From: Diplonema papillatum
Lineage: Eukaryota; Euglenozoa; Diplonemea; Diplonemida; Diplonemidae
NCBI GenBank assembly: GCA_030068145.1
Contig: JAPJBO010000486.1
Coordinates: 105,606-169,605 of the forward strand
Length of the DNA: 64,000 nt
Reading direction: 5' to 3'
Made by a program: the position numbers and the translations under genes. Positions 42,301-51,155 of the stretch are shown here, piece after piece. Each line of letters begins with the position of its first letter. Within the stretch, counting starts at the first letter, position 1. The notes under the pieces are model-generated. The model was not told the DNA's origin, did no database searches, and saw only the letters and a list, made by a program, of their open reading frames with translations.

Positions 42301-44946
42301 GACCGCCTGCTGCAGCTCGGACTCCACGGACGCGAAGAGCGTGGCATCATCCGCCAGCGACTCCGACGAAACCTCCGGTACGCGCGCCGACACCGCTCGG
42401 AGCACTATCGACAGCAAGGCGTTGATGAGGATCACCGAAAGTGGGCACCCCTGCAAGATACCGTTGGTGACCTCAAACTCGGAACCCACGCCCAGCGGCA
42501 GCTTAAACCGGCGCTTCATCCCACGGTACATGGCGCGCAGGGGGCGCAGGATGCGCGCGTCGAGGCCCATCCCTTCGGCAAGCCGGAGAACGATCCCCTG
42601 CGGTACCCGGTCGAAGCACTTCGCGAAATCGAGTGCGACCATGTACAGCGACTTCGACTCGTCGAGCAGCGTCTCCTCGATCAGCGTCGTCAGCTCCATG
42701 AGGACGTCGTCCGTCCGATGCCCTCTGCGGAAGCCGTGCTGCGACGGAAGAATCCAGCCGTCCTGCCACTCCATGACGTCTTGCAAACGCCTGCAGGCCC
42801 ATAACCGATAGACGCAGCTCGTCACGGTGATTGGCCGCAAGTTGGTCGGCGAGGTGTCGTCGGTCTTTGGTATGAGCGACACCAACGACGTCAGCATACC
42901 CTTCGGCCACTCCCCTCGCTCCTCCACCAGATTGAAAAGCGTCGCGAACCCGTCCAGCAGCTCGTCGGGCAGGGCCTTCAGTTCGTCCAAACGCCAGCCG
43001 TCCACCCCACACGCCGTAGTCTTCTTCTTCCGCTTGTTGAGAACATCCCGTAGCTCCCTCCCGGTCACATCCCGCAGGTCCATCTGGCGGCGGGGAATAA
43101 AACCCTCGAAGGCCCTGCGGAACGCCTCGTACTCGGGCTCTGGGCGTCCTTCCCCGTACATGCGCAGGATCGGGTCCCACGCCTCCTGCAGCACCTCGTC
43201 CATCTCCTCGACGTTGGCGGTGAGTCTCCCGTCCGCTGTCCGCACCGCATCGGCCGCCTGCCCCGGACCCCCCCGCAGCATCGACACAAGCGCCCGGCGA
43301 TCCGTCCCAAACATCGTCAGCTGCCTCTCCTGTTGCTGCCTCTTCCGTACCCTCGCCGCAGCCGCGTTGAATCTCGCACTGCGCAGTCGTACGTCGTGCA
43401 AGTAAACGCGAGCGACCTCTGCGCTCGGCGGGTCGGAGGGGGGCGGCTCGCCGACCCCGCCGCCACGGATCACGGCGAGACAGCGCAGCCAGCACAAGCG
43501 GAGTTCTTGGGGCACCTGGAATGGTCCGGACGCTTCTAGGCGAGCTCGCTGGTAGACGTAGTGCTCCAGACGCCGGATCGCATTCCCGTGCCTCAGCTCC
43601 GTCTCGCACGCCACGCCCCGGTCCGGCGTACTCCTCGCCGCAACGCGAGTCATCTTCAGCTCCGAGTTACCGCGGCCGGTGTGCGCACGTCTCTCACAGG
43701 CAGGCATCCCGCTGCGGTCTAGCAGGTACTGCTCGCACAGAGCGGAGAGCGCCATCCACGCCCCTTCGACGTCCCCCTCGCGGGCGGCGGCGCACACGGC
43801 ATCCAGCCTCGGGACCTCGACGACCCTACCTGCCGGCTTCACGGGTATCGCTCGCGGCACGTTGAACCTCCATGTCTGCTGTTCGAACGCCTGCACCGCG
43901 AGTCGAATCCGGACGCAGCGGTGGCCCCTCACGCTCCCTACCCCGATCGTCTCGCATGCAACAAAGGCGGACGCGGCCGCGCGGTTCATCAGGGCGTAGT
44001 CGATGCGCGTGCCGGACGTGTTCGTGCCCGTGTAGGTGTTGGGCGGTCGTCCTCCCTCGCACGCCGCCTGCAGCTGCGCTGCGTCCGTCCACCCGTTGCT
44101 GAGGGCATGCCGAAGCGCCGGCGACCGCTCAACGTCCGTGTTGAAGTCGCCCATCACGACCGCCGGGGCCTGCCCCACCATGGCCTGCGCCTCGAAGAGG
44201 ACCGTCTGCAGGAGCCGCTCCCGGGACGCCGCTGCCGTGTTCCCCGATGGGGCGTAGACGGCAAAGAAGTGTACGAACATCCGTCCGACCCCCGTCGCGA
44301 TCATCGTGTGGATGACCCGGTTGCGCACTTCCTGCAGCGATTCGTTGGGCAGCAGGTGGGCCACCCCCGGCTGCCTGGCAAGCACAACGACTCCTCCCCC
44401 CTTCTGCCCGGAATGCGGGTTTCCGTGCGGACAGTGCTTGCTGCGCTTCGGCGGTTGCGGCGGCCCCCACAGCGTCTTCCACCTCGACCCGTCGACGGCG
44501 CACGGTCTCGCGAGATAGTCCGTCGCCTGCGCCTGCTGCAACTCGCCCATCGACGTCTCCAGCACCGCAATCGCGTCTGCGGGCGCCATCGCCCGCACCT
44601 CGTCAATGTGCAGGGCCAGCGAGCCAACATTGACTGCAGCAAGAGTGAGATCGCGCGGGGGACCAGGGTTCGGGTGGACGTCCCCGCACCTCAAGAGCCG
44701 TTCCCCCGCGGCGTACGCATACTCACGGGCGTCGTGCTTCGACGGTAGCCACGCACATTCAACACGCTCACGCCGCAAGGCAACCCGGGAACCCACGCCC
44801 CGCGCGCGGTGCTGCATACGCGCGGTAACGTACCGGGCTGCGCCGGCCGGTCGACGGCGACGTCCGCGGCGGAAAGCCGCCGCGGCGGTCGAGGCGAGCG
44901 CTCGGCGCCCGGGGCCAGGGTTGGGATGCACATCCCCACATCGCAT
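39376..44946 (-). CDS. LINE ORF2: tandem 2A motifs, APE endonuclease, reverse transcriptase, zinc knuckle
   Basis: About 1856 residues from the ATG at 44946 (the frame is open further up to the UGA at 45001). Order: 2A-like CGDVHPNPGP; an Arg-rich spacer; a second 2A; then the endonuclease directly after it, with LETSM, VVMGDFN (~266), GTRIDYAL (~318) and GHRC (~343). The RT has ALDFAKCFDRVP (~771), GILQGCPLSV and SLADDATLF (~866), so its catalytic Asp residues are intact. A zinc knuckle CRDCDLGVQDTADHLWWEC lies at ~1246. Unusually, ~600 residues follow, with a Cys-rich segment (CDACAKQKCAVC) and an RGG/GRG-rich stretch. The protein should nick the target and copy element RNA there. It ends at TAG 39376. 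Confidence 0.9.
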   Translation of the reverse strand: MRCGDVHPNPGPGRRALASTAAAAFRRGRRRRPAGAARYVTARMQHRARGVGSRVALRRERVECAWLPSKHDAREYAYAAGERLLRCGDVHPNPGPPRDLTLAAVNVGSLALHIDEVRAMAPADAIAVLETSMGELQQAQATDYLARPCAVDGSRWKTLWGPPQPPKRSKHCPHGNPHSGQKGGGVVVLARQPGVAHLLPNESLQEVRNRVIHTMIATGVGRMFVHFFAVYAPSGNTAAASRERLLQTVLFEAQAMVGQAPAVVMGDFNTDVERSPALRHALSNGWTDAAQLQAACEGGRPPNTYTGTNTSGTRIDYALMNRAAASAFVACETIGVGSVRGHRCVRIRLAVQAFEQQTWRFNVPRAIPVKPAGRVVEVPRLDAVCAAAREGDVEGAWMALSALCEQYLLDRSGMPACERRAHTGRGNSELKMTRVAARSTPDRGVACETELRHGNAIRRLEHYVYQRARLEASGPFQVPQELRLCWLRCLAVIRGGGVGEPPPSDPPSAEVARVYLHDVRLRSARFNAAAARVRKRQQQERQLTMFGTDRRALVSMLRGGPGQAADAVRTADGRLTANVEEMDEVLQEAWDPILRMYGEGRPEPEYEAFRRAFEGFIPRRQMDLRDVTGRELRDVLNKRKKKTTACGVDGWRLDELKALPDELLDGFATLFNLVEERGEWPKGMLTSLVSLIPKTDDTSPTNLRPITVTSCVYRLWACRRLQDVMEWQDGWILPSQHGFRRGHRTDDVLMELTTLIEETLLDESKSLYMVALDFAKCFDRVPQGIVLRLAEGMGLDARILRPLRAMYRGMKRRFKLPLGVGSEFEVTNGILQGCPLSVILINALLSIVLRAVSARVPEVSSESLADDATLFASVESELQQAVDVIAQFCALTGMRLNMTKTLAMGIPAGTVRQRRRRPYTSVLAVGDETIPTATAAKILGVRTSVASVQAERTNDARLKAHNALLDRLSTSRLPFDVRCEVASSNVLGSVLAGCSYEGYTQTCLRGLRSRVVKGAFGTKHPSRNVTAVLAILAKAHRMDPLLARPYRILCSLFDTCERLPRVHARMLNIARLYSRHGVLLPKARLGPVGIAISDGFTVAGIDFEGHDFATAALEGRRLLDMERGERHHAIRARLRQTTWTQLARQRPSYDGVQAGVDCRRTNELRLATADAGEKRALAVILSGGVFLAARWGRNARANGGAAGTDGSPSSSASVSSTASDTTGSFDEHVSESSSSEPQRPPLDRGCRDCDLGVQDTADHLWWECPAYDEIRGRPCFAELLRADRARWPSCTRVHGVIVEGMRVEVAALHRLMAAVYTARVEAERRRLSAVQPMHPWHAAAPLPAVQHLFDFDRLPDEPPRWPYGGRAMRALKGWLSALRWTNAGEVSCVELAVDFEVHTGVDVPAPPGIRRLAANQRGKTLWTMLSTLCRLCRDLQLPSPLPAERKVRVGSMRTLGAPMLWGGLTPRPRFAGGEETHGVLEASFPRAAAGDGKNWGGDVFPQYDAARRAQRSLRWDVPTPLPQRPRLPVLVPAAQADPLLRTQSVCDACAKQKCAVCTGMRRNYSLVVDQCCQVHHRPDDGLRIQCCRAHRLTRCGTCPNADACCGRGHHRGGAGRDSSSGDGGGGGHGGRGRGRGRGGRGGGDDSGGDGGGGRGTGRGRARGGARGGGRGGGGGGGRGESDGLTGRKRRAPSPPGTPTSRGRRRRTTKSPPKRAPPPAGRKRPAPCTPTTSPAAALRARRRRADLGDDGTGLAGPNTPRPPGPARPSSMAGPDSGSFSDSGSDPPRVTQRTRPPAVSSRLLTSSASRRAYRRKRESEDSDSFSDYEIVSNCQQQLQPTRVAPRRKRGKSDPSGVT
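44659..44682 (-). other. second 2A-like motif DVHPNPGP
   Basis: Located directly before the APE domain (PPRDLTLAAVNVGS follows) and preceded by LPSKHDAREYAYAAGERLLR. 2A peptides make the ribosome skip the Gly-Pro bond. DVHPNPGP variants are known from APE-type LINEs, and skipping here would release the endonuclease-RT protein with an N-terminal Pro. Confidence 0.85.
44911..44934 (-). other. first 2A-like motif DVHPNPGP
   Basis: Preceded in the same frame by LPSSHDARADGDAAGARLMR, a clear duplicate of the leader before the second 2A. Only ~9 residues separate it from the ORF2 ATG, too few to fill the ribosome tunnel as 2A activity needs. It therefore makes sense only if translation enters from ORF1. 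Confidence 0.8.
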
Positions 44947-45000
44947 CAAGCGGGCTCCCGCAGCATCGCCGTCCGCGCGGGCGTCGTGGCTTGACGGCAG

Positions 45001-45003
45001 TCA
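45001..45003 (-). other. in-frame UGA between ORF1 and ORF2, candidate readthrough site
   Basis: ORF1 and ORF2 share one frame with only this UGA between them (GCC UGA CUG CCG). In the duplicated leader the aligned codons are GCG UGG CUA CCG, so the UGA sits where Trp is expected. UGA followed by CU is a leaky context in several systems. UGA also ends several real genes in this window, so a full code change is unlikely. Confidence 0.6.
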
Positions 45004-46863
45004 GGCGCGCGAGCACGTGACACACACGCTGGCGCCGCACTCTTCGCACCTCCTCTGCATGCGGCCCTTCTGGATCGTCTTCTGACAATCGCCGCATTCA
45101 AACTCCGCTGGAGCCCGCACCCCATCGGACAGCTCGTGCCGGTGACCGGCCTTCTCACCCTCGACCGGCTCCTTCAGACGCTGGCGCGGGGGGGACAGCA
45201 TCTCGACCACACCGGCCACAGCTCGCTGGATTAGCGACTGTCCCGCTTCCGCCGGCTGTGTCACCTCCTCGTGCTTCCGCTTGTTGGACGGAGCCGGCTC
45301 CGGATCCGTATGAACTTCGGCGGCGGGCAGCTTCATGCGCCGTCTCTGGCCGGGCGTCGTCGGGAGGGAGGAGGCGAGGCGCTTAGAACGCGGCCGCGGC
45401 ATCTCGCCCTTGTCGTAGTCGTTGACGACAATGAAGGGCGACCCTTCCCTTTCGATGACGCGGAACGGCGGGCCGCCATCCCCCGTCACCACGCACGTCC
45501 GCGATCCGCTTCTCACGAAGGATGTCGTGACCGTCGCAGCCCAGCCAGCGAGCCTGAGCAGCATCTCGACGTCGGCCTCGTGTTCTCGCGCCCTGGCACC
45601 GGACACGAGGTACCGCAGTTTCGTTTCGAGCGGGGGCGCCGCGTGCTCACCAGCAGCCGCCCGCACGCGCGCCAGCATCCCCGACCCGCGCGCCCGCAGC
45701 AGAAGACGCCTTCCACCAAGAACGACACCGCCCCCGGCCTCGCCGCACTTCTTCAACAACGCCAACGCGGTCTCCCGCGTCACGTCCGCATTTAATGCGA
45801 CGACCGGCGTGGCGTCGCGCGCTTCCTTCCCGACTGGTCGCCAGAAGCAGCCATCCCTACCCGACCCCTGCAGGATGGCGTCCACGTGTCCCGCAGGTAC
45901 GCGAACCAGGAGTTCACGGCGGCCCTGCTGCGACGTCACGCCCCACATGGAGGCCGCTTCGAGGCGCGTCTGCGCCGAAGTCGCCTTCACCGCCCGGCGG
46001 CAGAGACGCGTCATCGCCGTGTGCGGGTCCTTCTCCACGCATGCCCACGTCTCTGCCGTCGCGTGCTTGCGTGCCACGGTGAGGACGAGCACCGCCGTGG
46101 CCGCGCCGGGCTTCCGTCCGCCTTCAGTCGCCGCCTGCCGGACCTTCCCTACCTTCCCGGCCTGCCGAACGTCCCCGTGCGTCCACAGGTGCATCCGCTG
46201 CACCACGCCTGTTTCCATGAGGACGTGGCGCGCCTCGCTCTTCTCGAACGGCTGTCGGCACAACACCGCGTACCGAACCTCCTCTGTCGCCAGCGCCGCA
46301 GCATCGACCGCCACGCCCATCGCCGTCTCGGCCTCATCGACGCTGGGTGCGACCCAGAGCCCCTCCTTCTTCGCCTCGAATGAGCACGACTCGAGGATCG
46401 GCACGTTCCAGTCGAAACTGTGCACGCCGCACACGGTCGCCTTACGTCTGACGACGTCTACCCACTGCTGATGTTGCCGCTGCTGCGGTTGCTCTTGTTG
46501 TTGCGGGCGGTTCCGCCGTTGCTGTTGCTGTTGTTGCTGGTGCGGTTGCTGTTGTTGCTGGTTCGGTTGCGGTTGCTGTTGTTGCTGTTGCGGTTGCTGT
46601 TGCTGTTGCTGTTGTTGCTGTTGCGGTGCTCCTTCACGATCCTCGCCTTGGTACTTCGGCCGTCCTTGCGACAGCGCCGGTTCCCCCTGGCTCGTCTCGT
46701 TCCGCTGCTCCGCCTCCAGGAGGCTGATCGCCGCCTCCAGGAGTGTCAGCGCCACCCCTCGCTCCTCCTGACTTCGAGCCGCCGCTGCTGCCCGGCTAGC
46801 CCGCTCTGCTGCTTCTCCGAGGCGGTCGAGCATCGACGATGGCGCCGCCGAAAGCGCCGCCAT
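45001..46863 (-). CDS. LINE ORF1 protein (Gln-rich, C-terminal zinc-binding)
   Basis: The frame opens at 46953, but its first ~16 codons belong to the 3' tail of the neighbouring copy B. The first ATG inside copy A is 46863 (MAALSAAPSSMLDRLGEAAE), giving 620 residues. A glutamine-rich tract lies ~80-135, then a long basic middle region typical of LINE ORF1 RNA-binding proteins, though no RRM is obvious. The C-terminus is CGDCQKTIQKGRMQRRCEEC, followed by GASVCVTC, a C2-C2-C2 zinc-binding end. It probably coats the element RNA. The original 5' end is likely lost. Confidence 0.75.
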   Translation of the reverse strand: MAALSAAPSSMLDRLGEAAERASRAAAAARSQEERGVALTLLEAAISLLEAEQRNETSQGEPALSQGRPKYQGEDREGAPQQQQQQQQQQPQQQQQQPQPNQQQQQPHQQQQQQQRRNRPQQQEQPQQRQHQQWVDVVRRKATVCGVHSFDWNVPILESCSFEAKKEGLWVAPSVDEAETAMGVAVDAAALATEEVRYAVLCRQPFEKSEARHVLMETGVVQRMHLWTHGDVRQAGKVGKVRQAATEGGRKPGAATAVLVLTVARKHATAETWACVEKDPHTAMTRLCRRAVKATSAQTRLEAASMWGVTSQQGRRELLVRVPAGHVDAILQGSGRDGCFWRPVGKEARDATPVVALNADVTRETALALLKKCGEAGGGVVLGGRRLLLRARGSGMLARVRAAAGEHAAPPLETKLRYLVSGARAREHEADVEMLLRLAGWAATVTTSFVRSGSRTCVVTGDGGPPFRVIEREGSPFIVVNDYDKGEMPRPRSKRLASSLPTTPGQRRRMKLPAAEVHTDPEPAPSNKRKHEEVTQPAEAGQSLIQRAVAGVVEMLSPPRQRLKEPVEGEKAGHRHELSDGVRAPAEFECGDCQKTIQKGRMQRRCEECGASVCVTCSRA

Positions 46864-46903
46864 CGCCGTGATGTGTTCCCCCCGCTCCCTTGCCAGTCTC
46901 CCC

Positions 46904-48822
46904 CACAACTTTTCGTCGTCTTGTTGCGTTAGTGGGGAGTCATTTGCAAGCAAATGAGTACCACACTATGCCAGCTTTTCGCTACGTGACTCCAGAAGGG
47001 TCACTTTTTCCGCGCTTTCGGCGCGGCGCAACTCTAGTCGGTTGCAACTGTTGTTGGCAGTTGCTCACGATCTCATAATCCGAAAAGGAATCGGAGTCTT
47101 CGCTTTCTCGTTTGCGCCGATAGGCACGCCGCGATGCGGAGGACGCGAGTAGCCGGGAAGAGCCGGCGGGAGGGCGCGATCGTTGTGTGACCCGTGGAGG
47201 GTCGGAACCAGAATCAGTAAAAGGGCCCGAGTCAGGGCCTGCCATCGAAGAGGGCCGGGCGGGGCCGGGTGGGCGCGGTGTGTTCGGGCCGGCGAGGCCA
47301 GTGCCGTCGTCGCCGAGATCGGCGCGTCGTCGTCGTCGTGCGCGCAGCGCGGCTGCGGGAGAGGCCGTGGGGGTGCATGGCGCGGGTCGCTTCCTGCCTG
47401 CTGGCGGGGGGGCGCGCTTCGGGGGCGACTTCGTCGTCCGCCTCCTCCGGCCACGGCTGGTAGGTGTTCCAGGTGGGGACGGCGCGCGCCGCTTCCGGCC
47501 TGTGAGGCCGTCGCTCTCGCCTAGGCTGCGACCGCCACCGCCGCCGCCGCCGCGATCCCCGCCGCGACCGCTGCCGCGACCGCCGCCGCGTGCGCGGCCG
47601 CGACCAGTGCCGCGGCCGCCGCCACCGTCTCCGTCACTGTCGTCTCCGCCGCCTCGGCCGCCGCGGCCGCGGCCACGGCCGCGGCCGCCATGACCACCGC
47701 CACCCCCGTCGCCACTGCTGCCGTCGCGGCCAGCACCACCCCTGTGATGCCCCCGTCCGCAGCACGCGTCGGCGTTCGGGCAGGTCCCACATCGCGTCAG
47801 CCGATGCGCCCGGCAGCACTGAATGCGCAGGCCGTCGTCAGGGCGGTGGTGCACCTGGCAGCACTGGTCAACTACAAGGCTGTAGTTTCTTCGCATGCCA
47901 GTGCACACCGCGCACTTCTGCTTCGCGCAGGCATCGCAGACCGACTGCGTGCGGAGCAGAGGGTCCGCCTGCGCAGCCGGTACAAGCACGGGAAGGCGCG
48001 GGCGTTGCGGCAGAGGGGTGGGCACGTCCCAGCGCAGCGAACGCTGTGCCCGCCGCGCCGCGTCGTACTGCGGGAACACGTCCCCGCCCCAGTTCTTCCC
48101 GTCCCCGGCAGCTGCCCGCGGAAAGCTCGTCCCCAGCACCCCGTGCGTCTCCTCGCCCCCGGCGAAGCGTGGGCGAGGTGTCAATCCCCCCCACAGCATC
48201 GGCGCCCCCAGGGTCCTCATCGAGCCCACCCGGACCTTCCGCTCGGCAGGCAACGGCGACGGCAGCTGCAGGTCCTGGCACAGGCGGCACAATGTCGACA
48301 GCATCGTCCAGAGGGTCTTCCCCCTCTGGTTGGCGGCGAGCCTTCGTATTCCCGGGGGGGCAGGGACGTCGACCCCGGTGTGGACCTCGAAGTCCACTGC
48401 CAGCTCAACGCACGACACCTCGCCTGCGTTGGTCCACCTCAGTGCCGACAGCCAGCCCTTGAGCGCCCGCATCGCACGGCCGCCGTACGGCCATCTCGGC
48501 GGCTCATCCGGAAGGCGGTCGAAGTCGAACAGGTGTTGCACCGCCGGCAGCGGCGCAGCTGCGTGCCAGGGGTGCATCGGTTGCACTGCGGAGAGGCGGC
48601 GTCGCTCCGCCTCCACGCGTGCAGTGTACACCGCCGCCATGAGGCGGTGAAGGGCCGCGACCTCCACCCGCATTCCTTCGACAATAACCCCATGCACACG
48701 CGTGCAAGACGGCCACCTCGCCCGGTCCGCCCGCAGGAGTTCGGCGAAGCAAGGACGGCCGCGAATCTCGTCGTAGGCGGGGCACTCCCACCACAGGTGA
48801 TCCGCTGTGTCCTGGACGCCCA
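46904..48822 (-). mobile_element. LINE copy B, 5'-truncated
   Basis: Covers only the last third of ORF2: it starts inside the zinc knuckle (frame 48823..46982) and shares the same 3' end. The 5' break, after ...GTCCTGGACGCCCA, is followed by AATCAATTCACAACTTTT, the same sequence that borders copy A's 3' end. Confidence 0.9.
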
Positions 48823-50744
48823 AATCAATTCACAACTTTTCACAACTTTTCGTCGTCTTGTTGCGTTAGTGGGGAGTCATTTGCAAGCAAATGAGTACCA
48901 CACTATGCCAGCTTTTCGCTACGTGACTCCAGAAGGGTCACTTTTTCCGCGCTTTCGGCGCGGCGCAACTCTAGTCGGTTGCAACTGTTCTTGGAAACTA
49001 CTGACGATTTCATAATCCGAAAAGGAATCGGAATCTTCGCTTTCTCGTTTGCGCCGGTAGGCACGCCGCGATGCGGAGGACGCGAGTAGCCGGGAAGAGC
49101 CGGCGGGAGGGCGCGATCGTTGTGTGACCCGTGGAGGGTCGGAACCAGAATCAGTAAAAGGGCCCGAGTCAGGGCCTGCCATCGAAGAGGGCCGGGCGGG
49201 GCCGGGTGGGCGCGGTGTGTTCGGGCCGGCGAGGCCAGTGCCGTCGTCGCCGAGATCGGCGCGTCGTCGTCGTCGTGCGCGCAGCGCGGCTGCGGGAGAG
49301 GCCGTGGGGGTGCATGGCGCGGGTCGCTTCCTGCCTGCTGGCGGGGGGGCGCGCTTCGGGGGCGACTTCGTCGTCCGCCTCCTCCGGCCACGGCTGGTAG
49401 GTGTTCCAGGTGGGGACGGCGCGCGCCGCTTCCGGCCTGTGAGGCCGTCGCTCTCGCCTAGGCTGCGACCGCCACCGCCGCCGCCGCCGCGATCCCCGCC
49501 GCGACCGCTGCCGCGACCGCCGCCGCGTGCGCGGCCGCGACCAGTGCCGCGGCCGCCGCCACCGTCTCCGTCACTGTCGTCTCCGCCGCCTCGGCCGCCG
49601 CGGCCGCGGCCACGGCCGCGGCCGCCATGACCACCGCCACCCCCGTTGCCACTGCTGCCGTCGCGGCCAGCACCACCCCTGTGATGCCCCCGTCCGCAGC
49701 ACGCGTCGGCGTTCGGGCAGGTCCCACATCGCGTCAGCCGATGCGCCCGGCAGCACTGAATGCGCAGACCGTCGTCAGGGCGGTGGTGCACCTGGCAGCA
49801 CTGGTCAACTACAAGGCTGTAGTTTCTTCGCATGCCAGTGCACACCGCGCACTTCTGCTTCGCGCAGGCATCGCAGACCGACTGCGTGCGGAGCAGAGGG
49901 TCCGCCTGCGCAGCCGGTACAAGCACGGGAAGGCGCGGGCGTTGCGGCAGAGGGGTGGGCACGTCCCAGCGCAGCGAACGCTGTGCCCGCCGCGCCGCGT
50001 CGTACTGCGGGAACACGTCCCCGCCCCAGTTCTTCCCGTCCCCGGCAGCTGCCCGCGGAAAGCTCGTCTCCAGCACCCCGTGCGTCTCCTCGCCCCCGGC
50101 GAAGCGTGGGCGAGGTGTCAATCCCCCCCACAGCATCGGCGCCCCCAGGGTCCTCATCGAGCCCACCCGGACCTTCCGCTCGGCAGGCAACGGCGACGGC
50201 AGCTGCAGGTCCTGGCACAGGCGGCACAATGTCGACAGCATCGTCCAGAGGGTCTTCCCCCTCTGGTTGGCGGCGAGCCTTCGTATTCCCGGGGGGGCAG
50301 GGACGTCGACCCCGGTGTGGACCTCGAAGTCCACTGCCAGCTCAACGCACGACACCTCGCCTGCGTTGGTCCACCTCAGTGCCGACAGCCAGCCCTTGAG
50401 CGCCCGCATCGCACGGCCGCCGTACGGCCATCTCGGCGGCTCATCCGGAAGGCGGTCGAAGTCGAACAGGTGTTGCACCGCCGGCAGCGGCGCAGCTGCG
50501 TGCCAGGGGTGCATCGGTTGCACTGCGGAGAGGCGGCGTCGCTCCGCCTCCACGCGTGCAGTGTACACCGCCGCCATGAGGCGGTGAAGGGCCGCGACCT
50601 CCACCCGCATTCCTTCGACATGCACACGCGTGCAAGACGGCCACCTCGCCCGGTCCGCCCGCAGGAGTTCGGCGAAGCAAGGACGGCCGCGAATCTCGTC
50701 GTAGGCGGGGCACTCCCACCACAGGTGATCCGCTGTGTCCTGGA
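48823..50744 (-). mobile_element. LINE copy C, 5'-truncated at nearly the same point as B
   Basis: Nearly identical to copy B and shares changes absent from A. A 9-nt deletion near 50619 removes three codons. Its ORF2 end differs locally (TTCTTGGAAACTACTGACG at ~48988). The 5' break lies within 8 nt of B's, followed by a 10-nt filler and AATTCACAACTTTT. Confidence 0.9.
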
Positions 50745-50754
50745 TCCGCGGCGG

Positions 50755-51047
50755 AATTCACAACTTTTCACAACTTTTCGTCGTCTTGTTGCGTTAGTGG
50801 GGAGTCATTTGCAAGCAAATGAGTACCACACTATGCCAGCTTTTCGCTACGTGACTCCAGAAGGGTCACTTTTTCCGCGCTTTCGGCGCGGCGCAACTCT
50901 AGTCGGTTGCAACTGTTGTTGGCAGTTGCTCACGATCTCATAATCCGAAAAGGAATCGGAGTCTTCGCTTTCTCGTTTGCGCCGATAGGCACGCCGCGAT
51001 GCGGAGGACGCGAGTAGCCGGGAAGAGCCGGCGGGAGGGCGCGACAA
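50755..51047 (-). mobile_element. LINE copy D, ~290-bp 3' fragment
   Basis: Has only the 3' UTR and the last ~65 codons of ORF2. Its 5' break is followed by ACAACTTTTCACAACTTT, then unique DNA leading to the right TIR, so the tail repeat occurs on both sides of the whole array. Confidence 0.88.
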
Positions 51048-51155
51048 CTTTTCACAACTTTGCAGACCTTTGCAGAGCTCTGCAGAACAATGTGTCAAAC
51101 CTAATTATGAATAGTTGTGATTTTTTGTGCTAAAAAATAGGTGGATCACCCCAGT

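Larger units (their letters stand above)
39273..46903 (-). mobile_element. LINE copy A, nearly full-length APE-type non-LTR element
   Basis: Contains ORF1 and ORF2 (APE endonuclease + RT + zinc knuckle) on the minus strand. Its 3' end is a ~95-bp UTR with a small stem-loop (CATTTGCAAGCAAATG, 39335..39350) and a (CACAACTTTT)2 tail repeat on the plus strand. Its 5' end abuts copy B at ~46904, so ORF1 may lack its first codons. No 5' UTR is visible. Confidence 0.88.
39232..51155. mobile_element. region bounded by ~41-bp TIRs containing the LINE array
   Basis: ACTGGGGCGATCCACCTAAT... (39232..39272) matches the reverse complement of 51115..51155 (ACTGGGGTGATCCACCTATT...) at 37 of 41 positions, ending in AAAAAATCACA. 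Inside them are ~10-80 bp of unique DNA and then the LINE array. The simplest reading is a small TIR element (MITE) into which the LINEs inserted repeatedly. No target duplication is evident outside the TIRs. Confidence 0.65.

Noticed and set aside
45001..45003. Nuclear code with UGA = Trp
   Set aside because: H+-PPase, the CNB gene, an EF-hand gene and both TIR-element genes all end in UGA at sensible C-termini, so a general reassignment is unlikely.
46864..46953. First 30 codons of the LINE ORF1 frame
   Set aside because: About half are the reverse complement of copy B's 3' tail, so the frame runs across the junction by chance.
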